Positions 12,619-25,789 of a stretch of DNA of 64,000 nucleotides are shown in pieces. The stretch spans positions 23,101,348-23,165,347 of the forward strand of contig NC_061870.1 of the NCBI RefSeq assembly GCF_907164915.1, written 5' to 3'. Source of the DNA: Impatiens glandulifera. Its lineage: Eukaryota > Streptophyta > Magnoliopsida > Ericales > Balsaminaceae. Made by a program: the position numbers and the translations under genes. Positions within the stretch are counted from its first letter, which is position 1; each line of letters begins with the position of its first letter. The notes beneath the pieces are model-generated. The model had not been told where the DNA came from and ran no database searches. It was given only the letters and a program-made list of their open reading frames with translations.

Positions 12619-13746
12619 ATTAACTTAATTTGGTTATTTTGTTTTCCTTTTTGTTACAACTATTGGGTCTAAAGTGGCTCCAATTCAGTTAAGGGTCCAC
12701 TTTCAAACTATTGGGTCAATGCTTATGTCTAAAGTGACTCGATTTCAGCTAAGGGTCCACACCTCTAGTTAGGGATGATTGGACTATTGGGTCAATGCTT
12801 AATCATCGTTTTTTAGTTATAAACTTGTAAAATTTAAAATTTATATAAAACGGTAAAAATTTAATTTGAAAAAAAATATAATTAATATATTATTATATTT
12901 ATATATATAATTAAATAATTTTACCTAAACAATTATAAAATTTATATATTTAAATATAAAATTAAATAAATAATAATAATAAATAAATAACACTATAAAA
13001 AATTATTTATAAAATTATTATATTAATTTATTTATTTAAATAAATATTAAATATTTTATTTATTTATAAATATAAATTTATTTTTTTAATATAAAATTAT
13101 ATAAAATCAAAATTATTTATAAATTCGTAAAACTTAATAGTTTATTATTAAAATCAAACGGGTAAGATTTTAAAAGTTAAATCCAAATTTTAAGAGTTTT
13201 AAATTCAACGTCATTCTATATTTTCGTCTCGATCAACTACCGATCAAACAAAACCCGAGAAAAATCCAAGACAAATTGGGTTAGAGGGTTGAAAACTGGG
13301 TCCTCATCCTCGACTTGTCAAACCTGTCCAGAAACATCGAGACGGTCCCGGCTTGGCCTCCACCTTTTTATTCTAAACACCATTCATTTCCCTGCAAAAA
13401 GAAAAAGTAAATAAAAGTCAGTTACAAAATAAAGATGGGAATATAATTGTTCATAAGGGTAAAACGGAGAACATAATTAAGGTCTATCAACGGCACGGTG
13501 GTTCCCGGAGCTTTACCCTAGCTACGGCGACCATTAACGGCGGAAAAAACTACTAATTACGACGACGGCAACCAACAATACGAAACAAGAACACTACAAT
13601 ATCATAATCTCTACTCTAATTTCAATTTCATCAAAAATAATTCGATCGATTGATTTGAATTAACAATAATAATAAGTGATATATACAGCTAAGAAACTCC
13701 ATTATTCCGGTAACAGAACAGTTCGCCGGTGATACAAAAACGGTTA
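12126..13746. other. Intergenic stretch between the LBD and serine-rich genes
   Basis: Upstream of the LBD start a 33-bp-scale direct duplication (GAATACAATGGCTAG type) occurs near 12252-12320. A (TA)n tract lies at about 12583-12617. Between 12660 and 12800 the phrases CTATTGGGTC, TCTAAAGTG and AAGGGTCCAC recur as imperfect tandem repeats. The last 200 bp is probably the 3' untranslated region of the serine-rich gene. No coding gene is supported. Confidence 0.5.
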
Positions 13747-14313
13747 TTACAGATCATCTGCTTTTGACATAACAGAGAGACGACTCAGTCGCGGTTTAAA
13801 GCTACCTCGCCGTCGTTGTTGATGCGATGAAGGTCGAATAAGCGCAGCTAAAGCTCTTTTCACTAGATCACCTTCAACAGTCCCTATACGTACCAAAGAA
13901 TTCGTCATCGCCGATCTACGAGCATTCAATCGATTCGACGGATAAGGAGCTAACTGACGTTGTTGTTGTTGTTTATTCTGATTCTTATGTAAACCGCAAC
14001 GAAATGAGCCAGGATGAGTAGTCGGTGAACACATACACGTCCTCTTCTGAACATTCGCTGGAGACGAAACCGGAGAAACCGCGATCGATCGCCTTGGAGA
14101 AATTGACGAAAATCTGATCGCAGCAGGAGAACTGATTAGATTAACACGCGTAGGTGAAGCAGATCTGTGTAAGAACGGTGTTGATTGAGAGAGAAAAGTT
14201 GAACTAGATGAAGCAAAAGCCGATTGCGATGATGATGCCGGAGAATGAAATCTAGTACGGCAACCACCACCACCACCGCCGCCGGAAGTTCGTCGTGGCG
14301 ATGAATCCACCAT
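13747..14313 (-). CDS. Serine-rich plant protein with conserved CSPTxHPGSFRC motif
   Basis: A single uninterrupted reading frame of 188 aa starting at an ATG. The N-terminal half is low-complexity and basic: a seven-Gly run after residue 10, then Ser/Pro/Arg-rich sequence. A compact motif follows, RTCMCSPTTHPGSFRCGLHK, which I recognise from a family annotated in plants as serine-rich protein-related. The C-terminus (NSLVRIGTVEGDLVKRAL and RLSVMSKADDL) is also conserved-looking. The Cys/His spacing hints at metal or partner binding, but function is unknown to me. Upstream at about 14517-14540 are GGCCACGTC and GTGGGACCC, plausible promoter elements. Confidence 0.82.
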   Translation of the reverse strand: MVDSSPRRTSGGGGGGGCRTRFHSPASSSQSAFASSSSTFLSQSTPFLHRSASPTRVNLISSPAAIRFSSISPRRSIAVSPVSSPANVQKRTCMCSPTTHPGSFRCGLHKNQNKQQQQRQLAPYPSNRLNARRSAMTNSLVRIGTVEGDLVKRALAALIRPSSHQQRRRGSFKPRLSRLSVMSKADDL

Positions 14314-16639
14314 TGAAATTGAATTGAGAATCTAAAAAGATGAGTTTAGGTAATGAATTTGGCAAACCTAGCTTAAGTGAAGGTATGTATTTATAGTAGA
14401 ATGGAGATAAGTATTACCGAAAGGAGAGGGAGAGCAAAACGACGAAAGAGGGAGTCGTTTTGAAGACGGATCTGAATTTTCCTGAAAGGGAGGAGAGAGA
14501 GTTTGGAAAGTGATGGCCACGTCTAAAAGTGGGACCCAACTGACAGTCTTCTTGTTAGATTACACGTAGAGAGAGAATGAATTTTAATATAATCCAAATT
14601 ACGAAAGGAGGAAGCATTGTCATGCGGATGTGTTTGTTTTTTTTGTTTTTTTATAAAGATATTTTTTATTATTTTTAAAATTTAAAAAAAAATAAAGATA
14701 ACTTAATAAGGTGATGCTCGTGTAGGGTAACTGCAATAATGAAGGATAGACATTGGAAATGGGATAGGGTTGGATTTTATCTTCATATCTAATATTCACA
14801 TAAATTATATATTTGTTTTGAATTTTAAGAGTGTCTTGTGACAGGCCGTATTTGATCTCATTTGTTTCATTCTAGAATTTTAAATTATGTATCACGGGTA
14901 ATATGAGTCTATCTAGATCCTTTGTTATGGAATCTTTCATGTTCAAGGACAAAATGGTAATAATATTGTTTTTTCGGAGGTTTAACTTAATTTTAGTCTT
15001 TCAGATTTTGTTCGATTATTTCCAGCTATTCTCGTACATCACAAATTTTTAAGACATACAAATCATATTCGACGTGTGTATATCTCGAAAAAAATATTTA
15101 ATTTAAAATATACATATTTTAAAATTTATAAATTGTACATAAAATTATTTAATTAAAATTTTGTGAAAAATAAATACAAAATTTATCTCTATTGAATTTT
15201 CCAAATCTTTTATTGTTTTAGTAACTCAAATCAACTTTTAAAATTTAAAAGGTATAAATTTCTACAAACTCATTTAAAAAAATATATATTCAAAAAATAT
15301 TATTTTATATACGAATATGTTAAATTAATTAAAAAATTAAAAATAATATTTTACTTTTTGAAAAAAATATTAAATAATTAAAATTATGATAGTTAAATAT
15401 ACAAATTTAACCATTAAAAATAAAAATGACTCAAATTTAGAATCTGAATTGAATCATTAATATTATAAAAAGTTGTTTTAATGAGTGAAAATATTTAAAA
15501 ATAATTAATATATAATATTTTAATTGATAAATTATTTAATATAATATAAATGAAAACTGCTCTACACCTTCCTTTAAATAACTTAAACTAAATAATATAT
15601 TTTGATTCATATTTATTAATTTTGTTTTTGAAAGGTGAAATATATAGTGTGGTTGTCAACAAATATTGATTAATTTAATAATTAAAACATTATAATAAGT
15701 GGAAATATATTTCCAAAATATAATAAGGTATGGTCTGCCGCATTAATATCCCCAATTACACTATTTATTGTATAACACTGTAATAAATGAATTTGGATCA
15801 AATAGTTTAGTCAAACACACTGATTTTTATTTAATAGAGAGATAGTTGGACTTTACATCTATAAATAAGCATATGTATTATGAAATTTAGATTCCATCAT
15901 AGAAAAACAAATCTGAAAAGTTTTGATTCCAAATTACAAGCATATATAATAAATTTGTTGCCATAAAATAATGAATGTGAGTTAGGGCCGAAATGATATA
16001 AAAATTACTGGGAATTTAGAATCATTAACACAAATTAAAAAGAAATAATTGATTAGGTTTAGCATGTGATATTTGGTGCCCAATTAGTACAACTTCTGTG
16101 CATTATGTCTGCTAATAGTTGATTAAGGTTATAATTAATTATATATAATATATATAATTCTTTCTCCACACCATGATTGACTAGACAATTGGAACATGCC
16201 ACCGAAAGCTGTTTTATTTATTTATTTTTGTTGGAAATTAGGCTCTAATTGGTTATGTACCCATTTGTGGTTCAACATACCTCGGGCAGGTTCTTTCTTT
16301 TGATTTTTTTTAAAGTTAGTTAGGAAATCTTATAATTTGTAGGTTATTGTGAAATTGTATAAAATTCGGAACTTGGTTGAATTGAATTGGTGAACTAATT
16401 GATCTTTAGAAGATTTCCAAAATCGTTAACACTAGTTTTTTTATATTTGTGAGTATTTTAGTTTATATTTTTATTGTTGTTTAAATAGTTAATTTCGTTG
16501 TATTTTGGGTGTGATTAAGTTTAAAGAACTCTTATTTATATAGTAGTGCATATATTTATTTATAATAAATAAAACGTAATATAAAGTTTTATATTTTAAG
16601 AAAATTTGTTAGATATATACAATATACATACAAAATTAC

Positions 16640-16770
16640 AAAGATAAAAAAAATGAAATAACGAATTAAGTATTTAGTCTGCAAACACACTTAGCCTGAC
16701 GGGGGCTCAAACCTAATAACTTATAGTCAGTATCCACCTCTTATTGCTACTTGGCTAGAAAAAGGGATAA
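16640..16770 (-). mobile_element. tRNA-derived SINE copy
   Basis: On the minus strand it reads TTTCTAGCCAAGTAGCAATAAGAGG, then a box-B-like GGTTTGAGCCCCCGTCAGGC, then AAGTGTGTTTGCAGACTAAAT. The same order and wording occur at about 20495-20640 (plus) and 60225-60368 (minus). The A-box/B-box spacing and the dispersed copies indicate a tRNA-derived SINE family. This copy is divergent and probably inactive. Confidence 0.6.
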
Positions 16771-17789
16771 AATTATAAAAATAAATAAATAGTATAATTG
16801 GTTAATTACCTCCCATACATATGTGAGTAAAAGCAAGCTTACATAATAAAGACATTTTTAATAATCACTATAGTTTTAGGCTTTTAGCTATAAAATTAAG
16901 GTTACACATTAAAAAAAACCAAAATTAAGGGAAGAACCTCCTATTTTTTTATAAATCAAAATTTATTTCAACATTTTCATTAGAGTAATTCAACGTTTAA
17001 AATCAGACTATGTTAGTAAAAATGTAAAAAAAATGAATATATAAAAAATTGTTGTTATAATTCATACATTAAAAAAAAGATAAATAAAACAATTCCATTA
17101 TACCAAGTTACATAAAAACATTCACACTCAAACACATTTTGGGTAACTCAAATGAAAACTTAATTATAAAAAATAATAAAAAATATTCACAAATTATAAA
17201 AAGCTACAACTATGTGTTAAATATATTATAATTTAGTCTGTTTTAAAACTATAAATTAAATGTAAATGAATTAGGTTAGAAATGATCAACACATATGAAT
17301 TAGGTTAGAAATGATCAACAAACATAAATATATATATTGACTATGAATTGAATTGAGTTGAACAAAACTATATTGATTAATTTAAAATACGTTTTTTCAA
17401 AGACAAGCAATATTCTATAACAAATTTTGAAGTAAAGGGTTTTGATTTGAAAGATGGGTCCAAGAATATTGGAAGAAAATTAAGCATGTTCCCACTTAAT
17501 TAATTCAAATATGCTCACATAAACTAGTCGCAAGTTTGAAAATTTCACATTAAATTTATTATTCTTTCAATTATGGACAACTAGCTAATATATATATATA
17601 TATATATATATATGGTGCTTCTAGATTTGGACATTTTTAGAATAAAATCAACATTTCTTTACATCTTTTAGAATAATATCAACAATTTATTTTAATTTAC
17701 TTTTTCAACTAGAGTGGGAAGTTACTTTTTCAACTAAAGTGGGAAGGACATATGCAGTCATAACTTTTTTGTTTTTGTTTAAGATTTAA

Positions 17790-17865
17790 GTATCCCTCTT
17801 CTAGCTTGGTATTATAATCTTAAGTTTATGAGTTCGAGCCTGTTAGAAGAGATTGAAAAATATAT
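17790..17865 (+). mobile_element. SINE 5' fragment
   Basis: CCCTCTTCTAGCTTGGTA (A-box-like) followed about 35 bp later by GAGTTCGAGCC (B-box-like) matches the head of the SINE family. The 3' tail segment (AAGTGTGTTTGCGGRCT) is absent, so this is a fragment or a related family. Confidence 0.4.
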
Positions 17866-19854
17866 ATTATTTATATTAAACTGGCATGTTTCTATATTTA
17901 AAAAGAGATGAGGGAGCATCAATTATTGTTTTTTAAATTTAGAAAACTAGTAATATCTAATTGTCATGTCCTGAATAAAATCCAACTTTAATTTAAGTTC
18001 GTTAATGAAAATAGAATAACTTTTAATCTTGTCACATATAACTATTTTAGTGAATTTTAATTAACTTATTTATTTATTTATTTGTTAGGTCTTACCAATA
18101 ATAAAAAAAATTGGAACAGGTATAGACATTATGATTAAGAATGGCATACACAAATTTTAATATTACTACAAAATTTTAAATTAATTTACTTATAAATATT
18201 TTTTTTTCAAATTAGTATATACATATAAATGTAGATAAATGTTAATATAAATATATAATTAAATGAATAATAAGTTGTAATAAATAAGTTTGTCAATTTA
18301 AATTTTAATAGTTGTAAGCAAGTACATCAATAAAACTTATTTAAATCAAAAATATAAAACTGATTTGTATTTAATAATTACATATATTATTATAGATAAA
18401 AGTTATATAGATATATATATTATAGAGATTTGATTAAAAATAAATTCTTAAATTTTATGATTGACTTAATTGTGTCTTTGTTTGTAATTTATTATAAATA
18501 TTGGGGGTGTTTATTTGGATTGAAAAGAAATAAAAAAAAATGTAAAAATTTAATATAATACCTCATAACTATGACTTCTATTTTTATTTAAATTCTTTTA
18601 GTGTCTCATATTTTTTATATCACAATTTGATGAACCCTTGACCTGATCTCCTAATCTTCTCGATTTTGTGAATTGTTATAATTAAAATTGATATATTTAG
18701 AATTAAGATTTGAGGCAACATTATAACTCAGAATTAAAATGATAAGTATTAAAAATATTTTAGGCAAGATTATTAAAACTAAGAATTATAATGATTAAAT
18801 GTAGGTTTATTGGGTGTGGGGTTTTTGTTTTGGGGTGATGGTGGGGTGTGGTCCACTTGGAGGACCATATATACCATACATTTAAGGACATGTCTGAAGC
18901 CCATAACTTGAGAACAGACTTTTGAACAAAATAAATAAATAAATAAATAATATCAAGATTGTCTTTTTGACTTATTACTACCAAGGCTATAATATCAATA
19001 AATAAATAAATAAAGTACTTACTATTTATTATAAAAGAAATTATATTTATTTTCTTTCTATTTATCTTAAATGGAAAACAAAAATAAGTACTAATTACTT
19101 ACTATTACAAAAGAAATAATTATACTTTTTCTTATCAATATTTCTTTTTTCATTTTTGAAACTAAATTTGTTTTAGAGGAAGTTAATACAATTATTGTCC
19201 AACTTTTACTGCAGAATTGTTTTTGTCATTTCAATTTATCAAAACCAATATCAGAAGTTATTCTAATATATGGGCATTGCTAGTTTATAAATAAATTAAA
19301 AAAATATATACATTTCTTGACCAATAAGTTATTGTTTGAAAATTTCAAATAAAAGCAGTCAGCCAATTGTAACATTTATTTGACTAAAGAGAGTAGTACA
19401 TGAGATTAGTTGCTTGACTTGGAAGAAATAAAACCGCGTGTGGAAACTTCTAATCTCTAAAGTTCCTTGATGTTTCCTAACCCCATCTATGACGTTATGT
19501 TGTTGATTTTTAAATTAACTTTGAATAAAATAATAACTTCTTTCTCAATGTGTCAATCTAAATTTATTTTATTAATATAAATTAGTATAAAATTTAGAAA
19601 GTTACTCCACTCAACTTAATATTAGTCTAAATTAAATATCTTATTTATAAGGTACAAGCAAAATAAAAGATAGGAGGAAATTAAATATTATGAAGAGTTC
19701 GTCTCATAATAGAGTTTTACTTTTAGTATGACGCAAATAAATGTCCCCGTCTGAAAAATACATTATGTATTGACAAGACATGAATAGTTTGCATGTGAGA
19801 CATTGCTACAAGTTGTTTGCTACGATTAGTTCATTTAATTTTGTTCGGAAGAAC

Positions 19855-20300
19855 TTTGGGAGTCAAATATACCATCCAAATCTCATTCTTTGGATGAATC
19901 GTTATTTACGGTGGGATTCTTACGGATGATATGTGCATAAAAATATGTTGTATTATAGTTAGTCGTTGTTGTATGTGTCACGAGAATGTTGAATTGACAA
20001 CTCACTTATTTTTTTGCATTGTTGAGGGTGACTAGTATATGAAATCTTTTGTGGAGTATCACTAAGATTCATTAGGTGGTGCTAGAGTCTTTGGGTAGTT
20101 GTTAGGAAATTTGAATTGATGCGGTTAATATGACAGACATACATAATTGAGTTATCATCTCAATTATTTTTTAGTGGACTATCTAGTTTGAGAGAAATCA
20201 TCGAACTTCGTAGTTGTCCGATGCGTATCATTAATAATGTTATTATTATGATGTTTTTTGATATTCTCGAGGACTTACGAACTCAATAACCTATTGAGTA
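19855..20300 (+). pseudogene. LINE-type reverse transcriptase 3' relic (zinc-binding RVT domain)
   Basis: Reading the plus strand gives ILTDDM..., then SRCCMCHENVELTTHLFF-C, the C-x2-C-x4-5-E-x3-H-L-F-x2-C signature of the zinc-binding domain that follows reverse transcriptase in plant LINEs. Downstream a frame reads F*WTI*FERNHRTS, which is WWTIWFERNHRTS with Trp codons turned to TAG. Several frameshifts and stops make it a dead fragment. Only the C-terminal part of the element is recognisable; the polymerase core and tail are not seen. Confidence 0.75.
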
Positions 20301-20494
20301 ATATTTTTTATTTTTTTGTTTTCTCTTAATGTCATGTTTTTGTCGTTGTGCTCAAACGATTTTTATTAATTTTAATATATACATTGGACATTTAAAATAA
20401 TAAAAAGGACAAAAACAAGTGCAAATTTGAAATTGTCCAAAATTCAAATATTAATGAAAAAGGAATGTTGAATAATTTAATAAGAATCATTCCC

Positions 20495-20640
20495 TCTTTT
20501 AGTCTAGTGACAACAAGAGGTGAATATTTACCATAAGATCATGGGTTTGAGTCCGTTAGGCGATAAATTTTGCGCTTAAGTGTGTTTGCGGACTATATTC
20601 AAATTATTTGTGTATTTTTTTCATAATTTTTGTAGTTGTA
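20495..20640 (+). mobile_element. tRNA-derived SINE copy
   Basis: The A-box-like TAGTCTAGTGA lies at 20500-20510 and the B-box-like GGGTTTGAGTCC at 20543-20554, spaced as in RNA polymerase III type 2 promoters. The 3' body (TTAAGTGTGTTTGCGGACT) is shared with copies near 16.7 and 60.3 kb, and a T-rich tail follows. It is the best-preserved copy I see in the window. Confidence 0.65.
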
Positions 20641-21280
20641 TAAACTAGTCTTAAAATTGTGAGAATTTTTAATTAATTTGAGAAAAATATTTTAAACAAA
20701 TTTTTAATTTTTTTTTTTATTTTAGAAAATTATTTGAAACATTTAAAATAGAAAATAGCTCAAAATAACTTAAGAAGAAGACAAACAGGCCTTAAGCCGG
20801 GTTTGGAATGTGTTTTGGAAAATGATCAGTGGCTCTTAGGCTTGGGATCAACTTTTGGTATCTTTGACACAACTCTTGTAAAATTTAAATAATTTATAAG
20901 AATTGGAGATCATAAATTTAAAATCTCAAAAGTTAAATTCATTAAGATTTTATTCAAATTTTCTGTTATCCTATTTTACTTTTGGTATATTCGTTGTACT
21001 CATTTGAAATCCTAATCTTCAAAGTAAAAGTACTCGTTGTTTCCATGTGAATGATGTGATTATTAATCCTCAAAATATATTTGAATTTGTCAGCCACATG
21101 CATGCCCTGTGAACCGATTCAGCTTAGGAAACTTTTCGGGTTGATCCTCATAAGTTACCAATTCTCAATTTGAAGACTAACATGAAGATGGGTTGATTGT
21201 TACAATGAGACCTTGTATTGAATAAGATTGTTATTTAGTTTCAATTTTACAATTTCTTCTTTATATATTTGAATTTTCAA

Positions 21281-22947
21281 TCATGGCTTCTGTGCAGAGA
21301 ACATGATAAAAGATTGTCTAACTTGGCTTGTGAAGTTGATTAAACCACAGGTTCTGCACAAATCTGCAATTTCCTCCTCTGTAAAGTAGTTGTATGAACT
21401 CGTAACACTCCTCTGCGCACACACATATTTCGTTTCCTCAAATCTCAGAACAACTAAACAAAAATCAAACAAATAAACGATAAATTAAACACAAGAATCA
21501 CCTGAAGAAAAGCCCTCAATATCCCGGAATTGGCACGAAGAAAAGTAGTCCCAACAAAAACCCCACCACTTCTCAATACACGGTTAATTTCAGCAATCTG
21601 AGGAAAACAATAAGAAACAGTAAATGATTATATGGAAAATCCAGTTTTGTTATCTCAAAAAAGAAAAAACCCATATTGAAAAAAGCTGAATTTACAGCAT
21701 TTGAAGGAGAAGGCCAGCAATGTAAAGCTGCACCAGCATGAACAGCATCAATTGAAGATGATGAAAAAGGTAGCCTAGAGACATCAGCCCTCACAAGAGC
21801 AAGATTACTGCCAAAATCAAATATAAGAAATGGATCTCGATTCTCGATTCAGGAAATTAACATATAAAACTCACCTTAACAAAATTGATTCATCATTCTT
21901 GATGAAATCGTAACACTGACGAAGCATGTTTTCAGAAAAATCAAGAGCAACAACTTTCGAGTATGTTCCAGATTTGGCAAATTTACGAGAAAATAAACCA
22001 CTACCACAACTAACATCTACTATAATACCATCTTCACTAGGCTTGAAGTATTCCTGAGCCATCTCAAACTGTAAAAACAATCATTCATTCAATCAAAATC
22101 TCAATAACATGTTCATATCTCAATGTTACCACCTCTTCATCAGGCCCTGGAAAACCGCTACTATTGAAATTTTGACGCCAACCCCTTTCATACAAGAATG
22201 AAACAAGAGGACTCCTATTGAAAGGAAAAAACTGGTAGAAAGTTAGGAAATATCAAAGATTTGAGATACTATTTCATTGAGTAATACCAATACCTGAATA
22301 GTTCAGTTCTAGTTGGCTGGAATTCAGTGTATTCAGTTGTTCCAGCTGTAACAGTTAGATCCAAGTAAATGTTTTTACTAGAATATGTCTTCTTGCATTT
22401 GTTACACTGAAATCCAGACCTATAAATTGCTGGCCTGTAGTTTTTTTTATTAGAAATTTGATAGGTTAGGTTAAAAACATCTTTATTTGAAAAAGAACAT
22501 CTTACAAGTTGAATCCTGGAGGCCCTTTTCTTATTAATGGCTCATAACAAATTGGACATGAAAACAAGACAACTTCAGTTGTAATTAGAGGCTGAACAAT
22601 TGATAAAATCTGCAGCAACAGAGTGAGTGAGGTTTCATTGTTGGCTAATGAAAAGTTGACCCATTTCAATCAAAACCTTAAACTGAGATACTGTTGATTG
22701 ATAAGCATTTAACAATCATATTATGAACAAAGAAAGAATCAAAACAAGATGAGCAAAACCAAGTGGAAGAAGATACCGGGTCCAGAAAGTCTGTTGCGCT
22801 AGCATGGATTTGACGGCGAAGGTTGGGTGAAGAGAAGCGGGTACTAAAGCGGGAATGAGGACGAGAAAGGTAGTGGAAGTTGAAGGTAGAAGCTTGATGA
22901 TGATGATGATGAAAAGGGAGGAGAGAATATGAAGCTGCGACGGCCAT
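21281..22947 (-). CDS. Plastid-type SAM-dependent methyltransferase
   Basis: A multi-exon minus-strand gene starting at 22947 (MAVAASYS). Clear joins include 22777 to 22609 and a last exon encoding RSVTSSYNYFTEEEIADLC. The first about 55 residues are Ser/His/Arg-rich, like a chloroplast transit peptide. Two Cys pairs (SCPIC and CNKCKK) suggest a small zinc ribbon. Next come FLYERGWRQNF, the SAM-binding motif I (VDVSCGSGLFSRKFA), ALDFSENML, ADVSRLPFSSSSIDAVHAGAALHCW, and RVLRSGGVFVGTTF. The product, about 340 aa, resembles plant proteins annotated as uncharacterised chloroplast methyltransferases with a methyltransferase-11 fold. The substrate is unknown. No inactivating change is seen. Confidence 0.9.
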
Positions 22948-23253
22948 TTGTTAGGGTTTAGAAGTGAAGTTATCAGATTTCGTTGATGGGGATTAGGATT
23001 GAACTCAAACGTTACAAAACTCATATGATGATTCAGGTGTTGATTGAATGATCGGCCTTCTTTTCATCTGCGTGGACGATCGTACAACATAGACACCATT
23101 AGAGTACCAAAACCATCAGCCTTTTTTTAATAAAAGAAACCCAAATTAAGAAAAGACCAAATTGTCAAATTTGGGTTATTAGGAGATAATTGAGATTTAA
23201 GTTTTTTTTTATTGTTAAAATTATACAAAATATAATTTTTTTTAACGGTTTCA

Positions 23254-23386
23254 CAAATTCGGTAGGTAAGCTACCGAATTTAGTAAATCGACAATCAAAT
23301 TCATCAATTCACTCAAATTCGGTAGTTAAGCTACCGAATTTAGTAAATCGACAATCAAATTCATCAATTCACTCAAATTCGGTTGT
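23254..23386. repeat. 60-bp tandem repeat containing a palindrome
   Basis: Two complete 60-bp units (23254-23313 and 23314-23373) differ at one base, followed by the start of a third. Each unit opens with AAATTCGGTAGGTAAGCTACCGAATTT-like sequence (palindromic core GGTAGNTAAGCTACC), then TAGTAAATCGACAATC and TTCATCAATTCACTC. A reading frame through it is only a by-product of the repeat. Confidence 0.85.
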
Positions 23387-23853
23387 TAAATTAGTGCGGA
23401 TTCGAATTTGAGTTTTGAAATAAACTAAAGAGTGAAAAAAATTAATAATTAGTTATGATTTTGAGAAGATATTTTTTAGATAGAAATATTTAAATGATAT
23501 TAATATATAATAATAAAATAAAAAATAATAATTTAAAATATAAGTTATTTTAGTATTTTTGATTAATGAATTTAGTAATGTGATTGACAAAATGGTATTT
23601 AATTAGTTTGAGTTATTTGATATTATTAATATATATTTTTTTTATTTATTTGTTTATATATGATATGTCAATAATAAGAGAAAACTTCGTTTATATAATT
23701 TTAATAATATGGAGTTACAAATTGTTAAGTTGAAAATAAGCGTCAAATAAAATAAAAATTTTAAAAACAAAAGAGAAAGCTAAAAATGCCAAAAGGCTAA
23801 AATGTTTAAACTATTTTTTTCTCTAATTTCTCAAAAAATTAAATTAGGTGGTG

Positions 23854-24034
23854 ACTCATAAACATAAACGAAATCGGTAGAAAAATTACCGAAGTCTATA
23901 AGGACTTATTTTTAGGTCGTACAGAAACTGACGACTCTATTAAGACTCATAAACATAAACGAAATCGGTAGAAAATTACCAAAGTCTATAAGGACCTATT
24001 TTTAGGTCGTACAGAAATTGACGACTCTATTGAG
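23854..24034. repeat. 90-bp direct duplication
   Basis: Two adjacent copies begin GACTCATAAACATAAACG and end at TTGACGACTCTATT, differing at a handful of bases and one A. Each holds a short inverted motif (ATCGGTAGAAAA-TTACC). Nothing coding is seen. Confidence 0.8.
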
Positions 24035-25094
24035 AATGTAATGCTTGACTTGAAACAAACTGCTAATTAGAAAGACATTACACTCTACAACACTCGACCT
24101 TAAAAGAAAAGAAACCTAATGAAAGATACAAAACAATTGAAATCAAAACCTTATACATGTACAAACTGAACATGACTTTTAACCAAATAATCATCTTGGT
24201 GGATCACATGCTTGCATTGTGACACACATTTGGACAGATGTGTTACGCATATGATTCTCTTCACCTTTTTTTTATGAGTATATCCCGCATTGCGATAAAT
24301 CAATTACAAAAGAATACTAAACCCTGATTAGACTAAATTCATGACATCTATCAAATCTTTTATGCATCCCTATTATGAATTCTTAAAATCTCACGAGATG
24401 GGTTTAAAATAAAGATTTCAAAACTCAAGAAAATATGTGAGCTAACCTTTTATGTACCCTCATAAAAAAACATTAGACAAAACGAGAATTCTGATTCCTA
24501 AAAAATCCATGAACAAAAAAAGAAAAAATGATCTTCTTCCCACTTTCATAATTCTTTGGAATACTATACTAACATTTCTCATTAGGATCTTTTTTTTAAC
24601 AAAACATAAAATAAAAACAAACAAAAGAATCTATCATTTTGTAAATACACGTAAGGGACTATGTGTGAGTGATTCTCCCGTTTTATACTTATAAGCTAAG
24701 TAGACAACTTATTCAAAGATTCAGTCTCATTCTAATAAAAATTTCTTTCCTTTGTAATCATGAGAAAGACCGAGACTCTGACCCCTCTAAAAAAAGAAAA
24801 CAATGATGATGAACATGAGGATTTCAAGAAATGAGTAAGAGTAACGTCGAGACTATCGTTTAGAGGACTGTCTTGAAAGGAAACCGTTTATTTCACAGAA
24901 AAAGATTTGAATGAAAGATAATCAGTTGAGCTCGGTCTCGTATTTCTCTGAATGCTAAGAAGAGTTAACTCTCAAAGAAAATCTGCGAAGTGAAAAAAAA
25001 AATTAAGGCCAAAATTGAAGTCACAAGTTGAAAGAGGACGTCATATCTCTCACCGCTGCCTAGATGAGGTGTTTGAACTCAATGGCTACAAAAA

Positions 25095-25430
25095 ATAAAA
25101 GAGCAAATGTACTCGTTGTGGTTAAGATATTGAAATTACCACTCGTCGTTTCATAAGAACGCAAGTGTACCGATTTTATTAAATATATCTGTGGTACTAA
25201 AAAAAGCTCTCGTGTTGGTTGAGGTATTAAAATCACTATTTATCATTTTTTGTAAAAATGTAAGTGTACCGATTCTACTAGATATATACCGGGTGCAAAA
25301 ATATGACTCATAGTGGTCGGTATATTGAAATCACCACTCATTATTTACCTAGACTTTGTCTATATTGCAAAAAGTAAAAACTCGAGTGTACCGATTCTAT
25401 ATGATACACCCCGAGTCCAATAAATTTCTT
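25095..25430. repeat. Three diverged tandem units around AAGTGTACCGATTCTA
   Basis: The motif order GTGGTTRAGATATTGAAATYACCACT, then a CGTTTCAT-type segment, then AAGTGTACCGATT and ATATATCTG is repeated three times with period about 105-115 bp and substantial divergence. The units look old. They may be part of a longer decayed element extending to 26.4 kb. Confidence 0.65.
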
Positions 25431-25789
25431 TCAAGTCAAGAGCTATAAAACATTCTCTAAAATCTGAAACAAAATGAAGATGAGACAACCTTTGATGAAA
25501 GTGAACCAAAGTGGAGGTTTATGACAAAATATCAAAGTGGTTGATGCTCGTCCAAACTTTTTCGAGAGATTAAAAGTCAAAACAATCGTTTAAACACAAG
25601 ATCGAGTTCATGATCGATGACTTATAAAAAAAACAAAAGAAAGTCGATTTTTTTAGACAATCCAAAGAATGATAATCAAAGCTTAATTATGAAAATATGT
25701 CCACTCCAAATGATTGTGATAATTCGTCTAAAAAAAGAAAGGGTTAAGGCTTCATTCTAACTCCCGAAAAAAAGAAAACAAAAAAAAAC

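Larger units (their letters stand above)
14314..21280. other. 7-kb gene-free stretch of AT-rich DNA and decayed retroelements
   Basis: Apart from the SINE copies near 16.7, 17.8 and 20.5 kb and the LINE relic at about 19.86-20.30 kb, I see only AT-rich sequence, (TA)n near 17586-17611 and AAAT-type runs near 18930-19010. The first 200 bp upstream of 14313 is the likely promoter of the serine-rich gene. The last about 250 bp before 21280 may be 3' untranslated sequence of the methyltransferase gene. Confidence 0.5.

Noticed and set aside
22716..23024. A 102-aa frame overlapping the first exon of the methyltransferase
   Set aside because: It is in another frame and gives a hydrophobic, low-complexity product. 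The 22947 start splices cleanly into the conserved methyltransferase exons.
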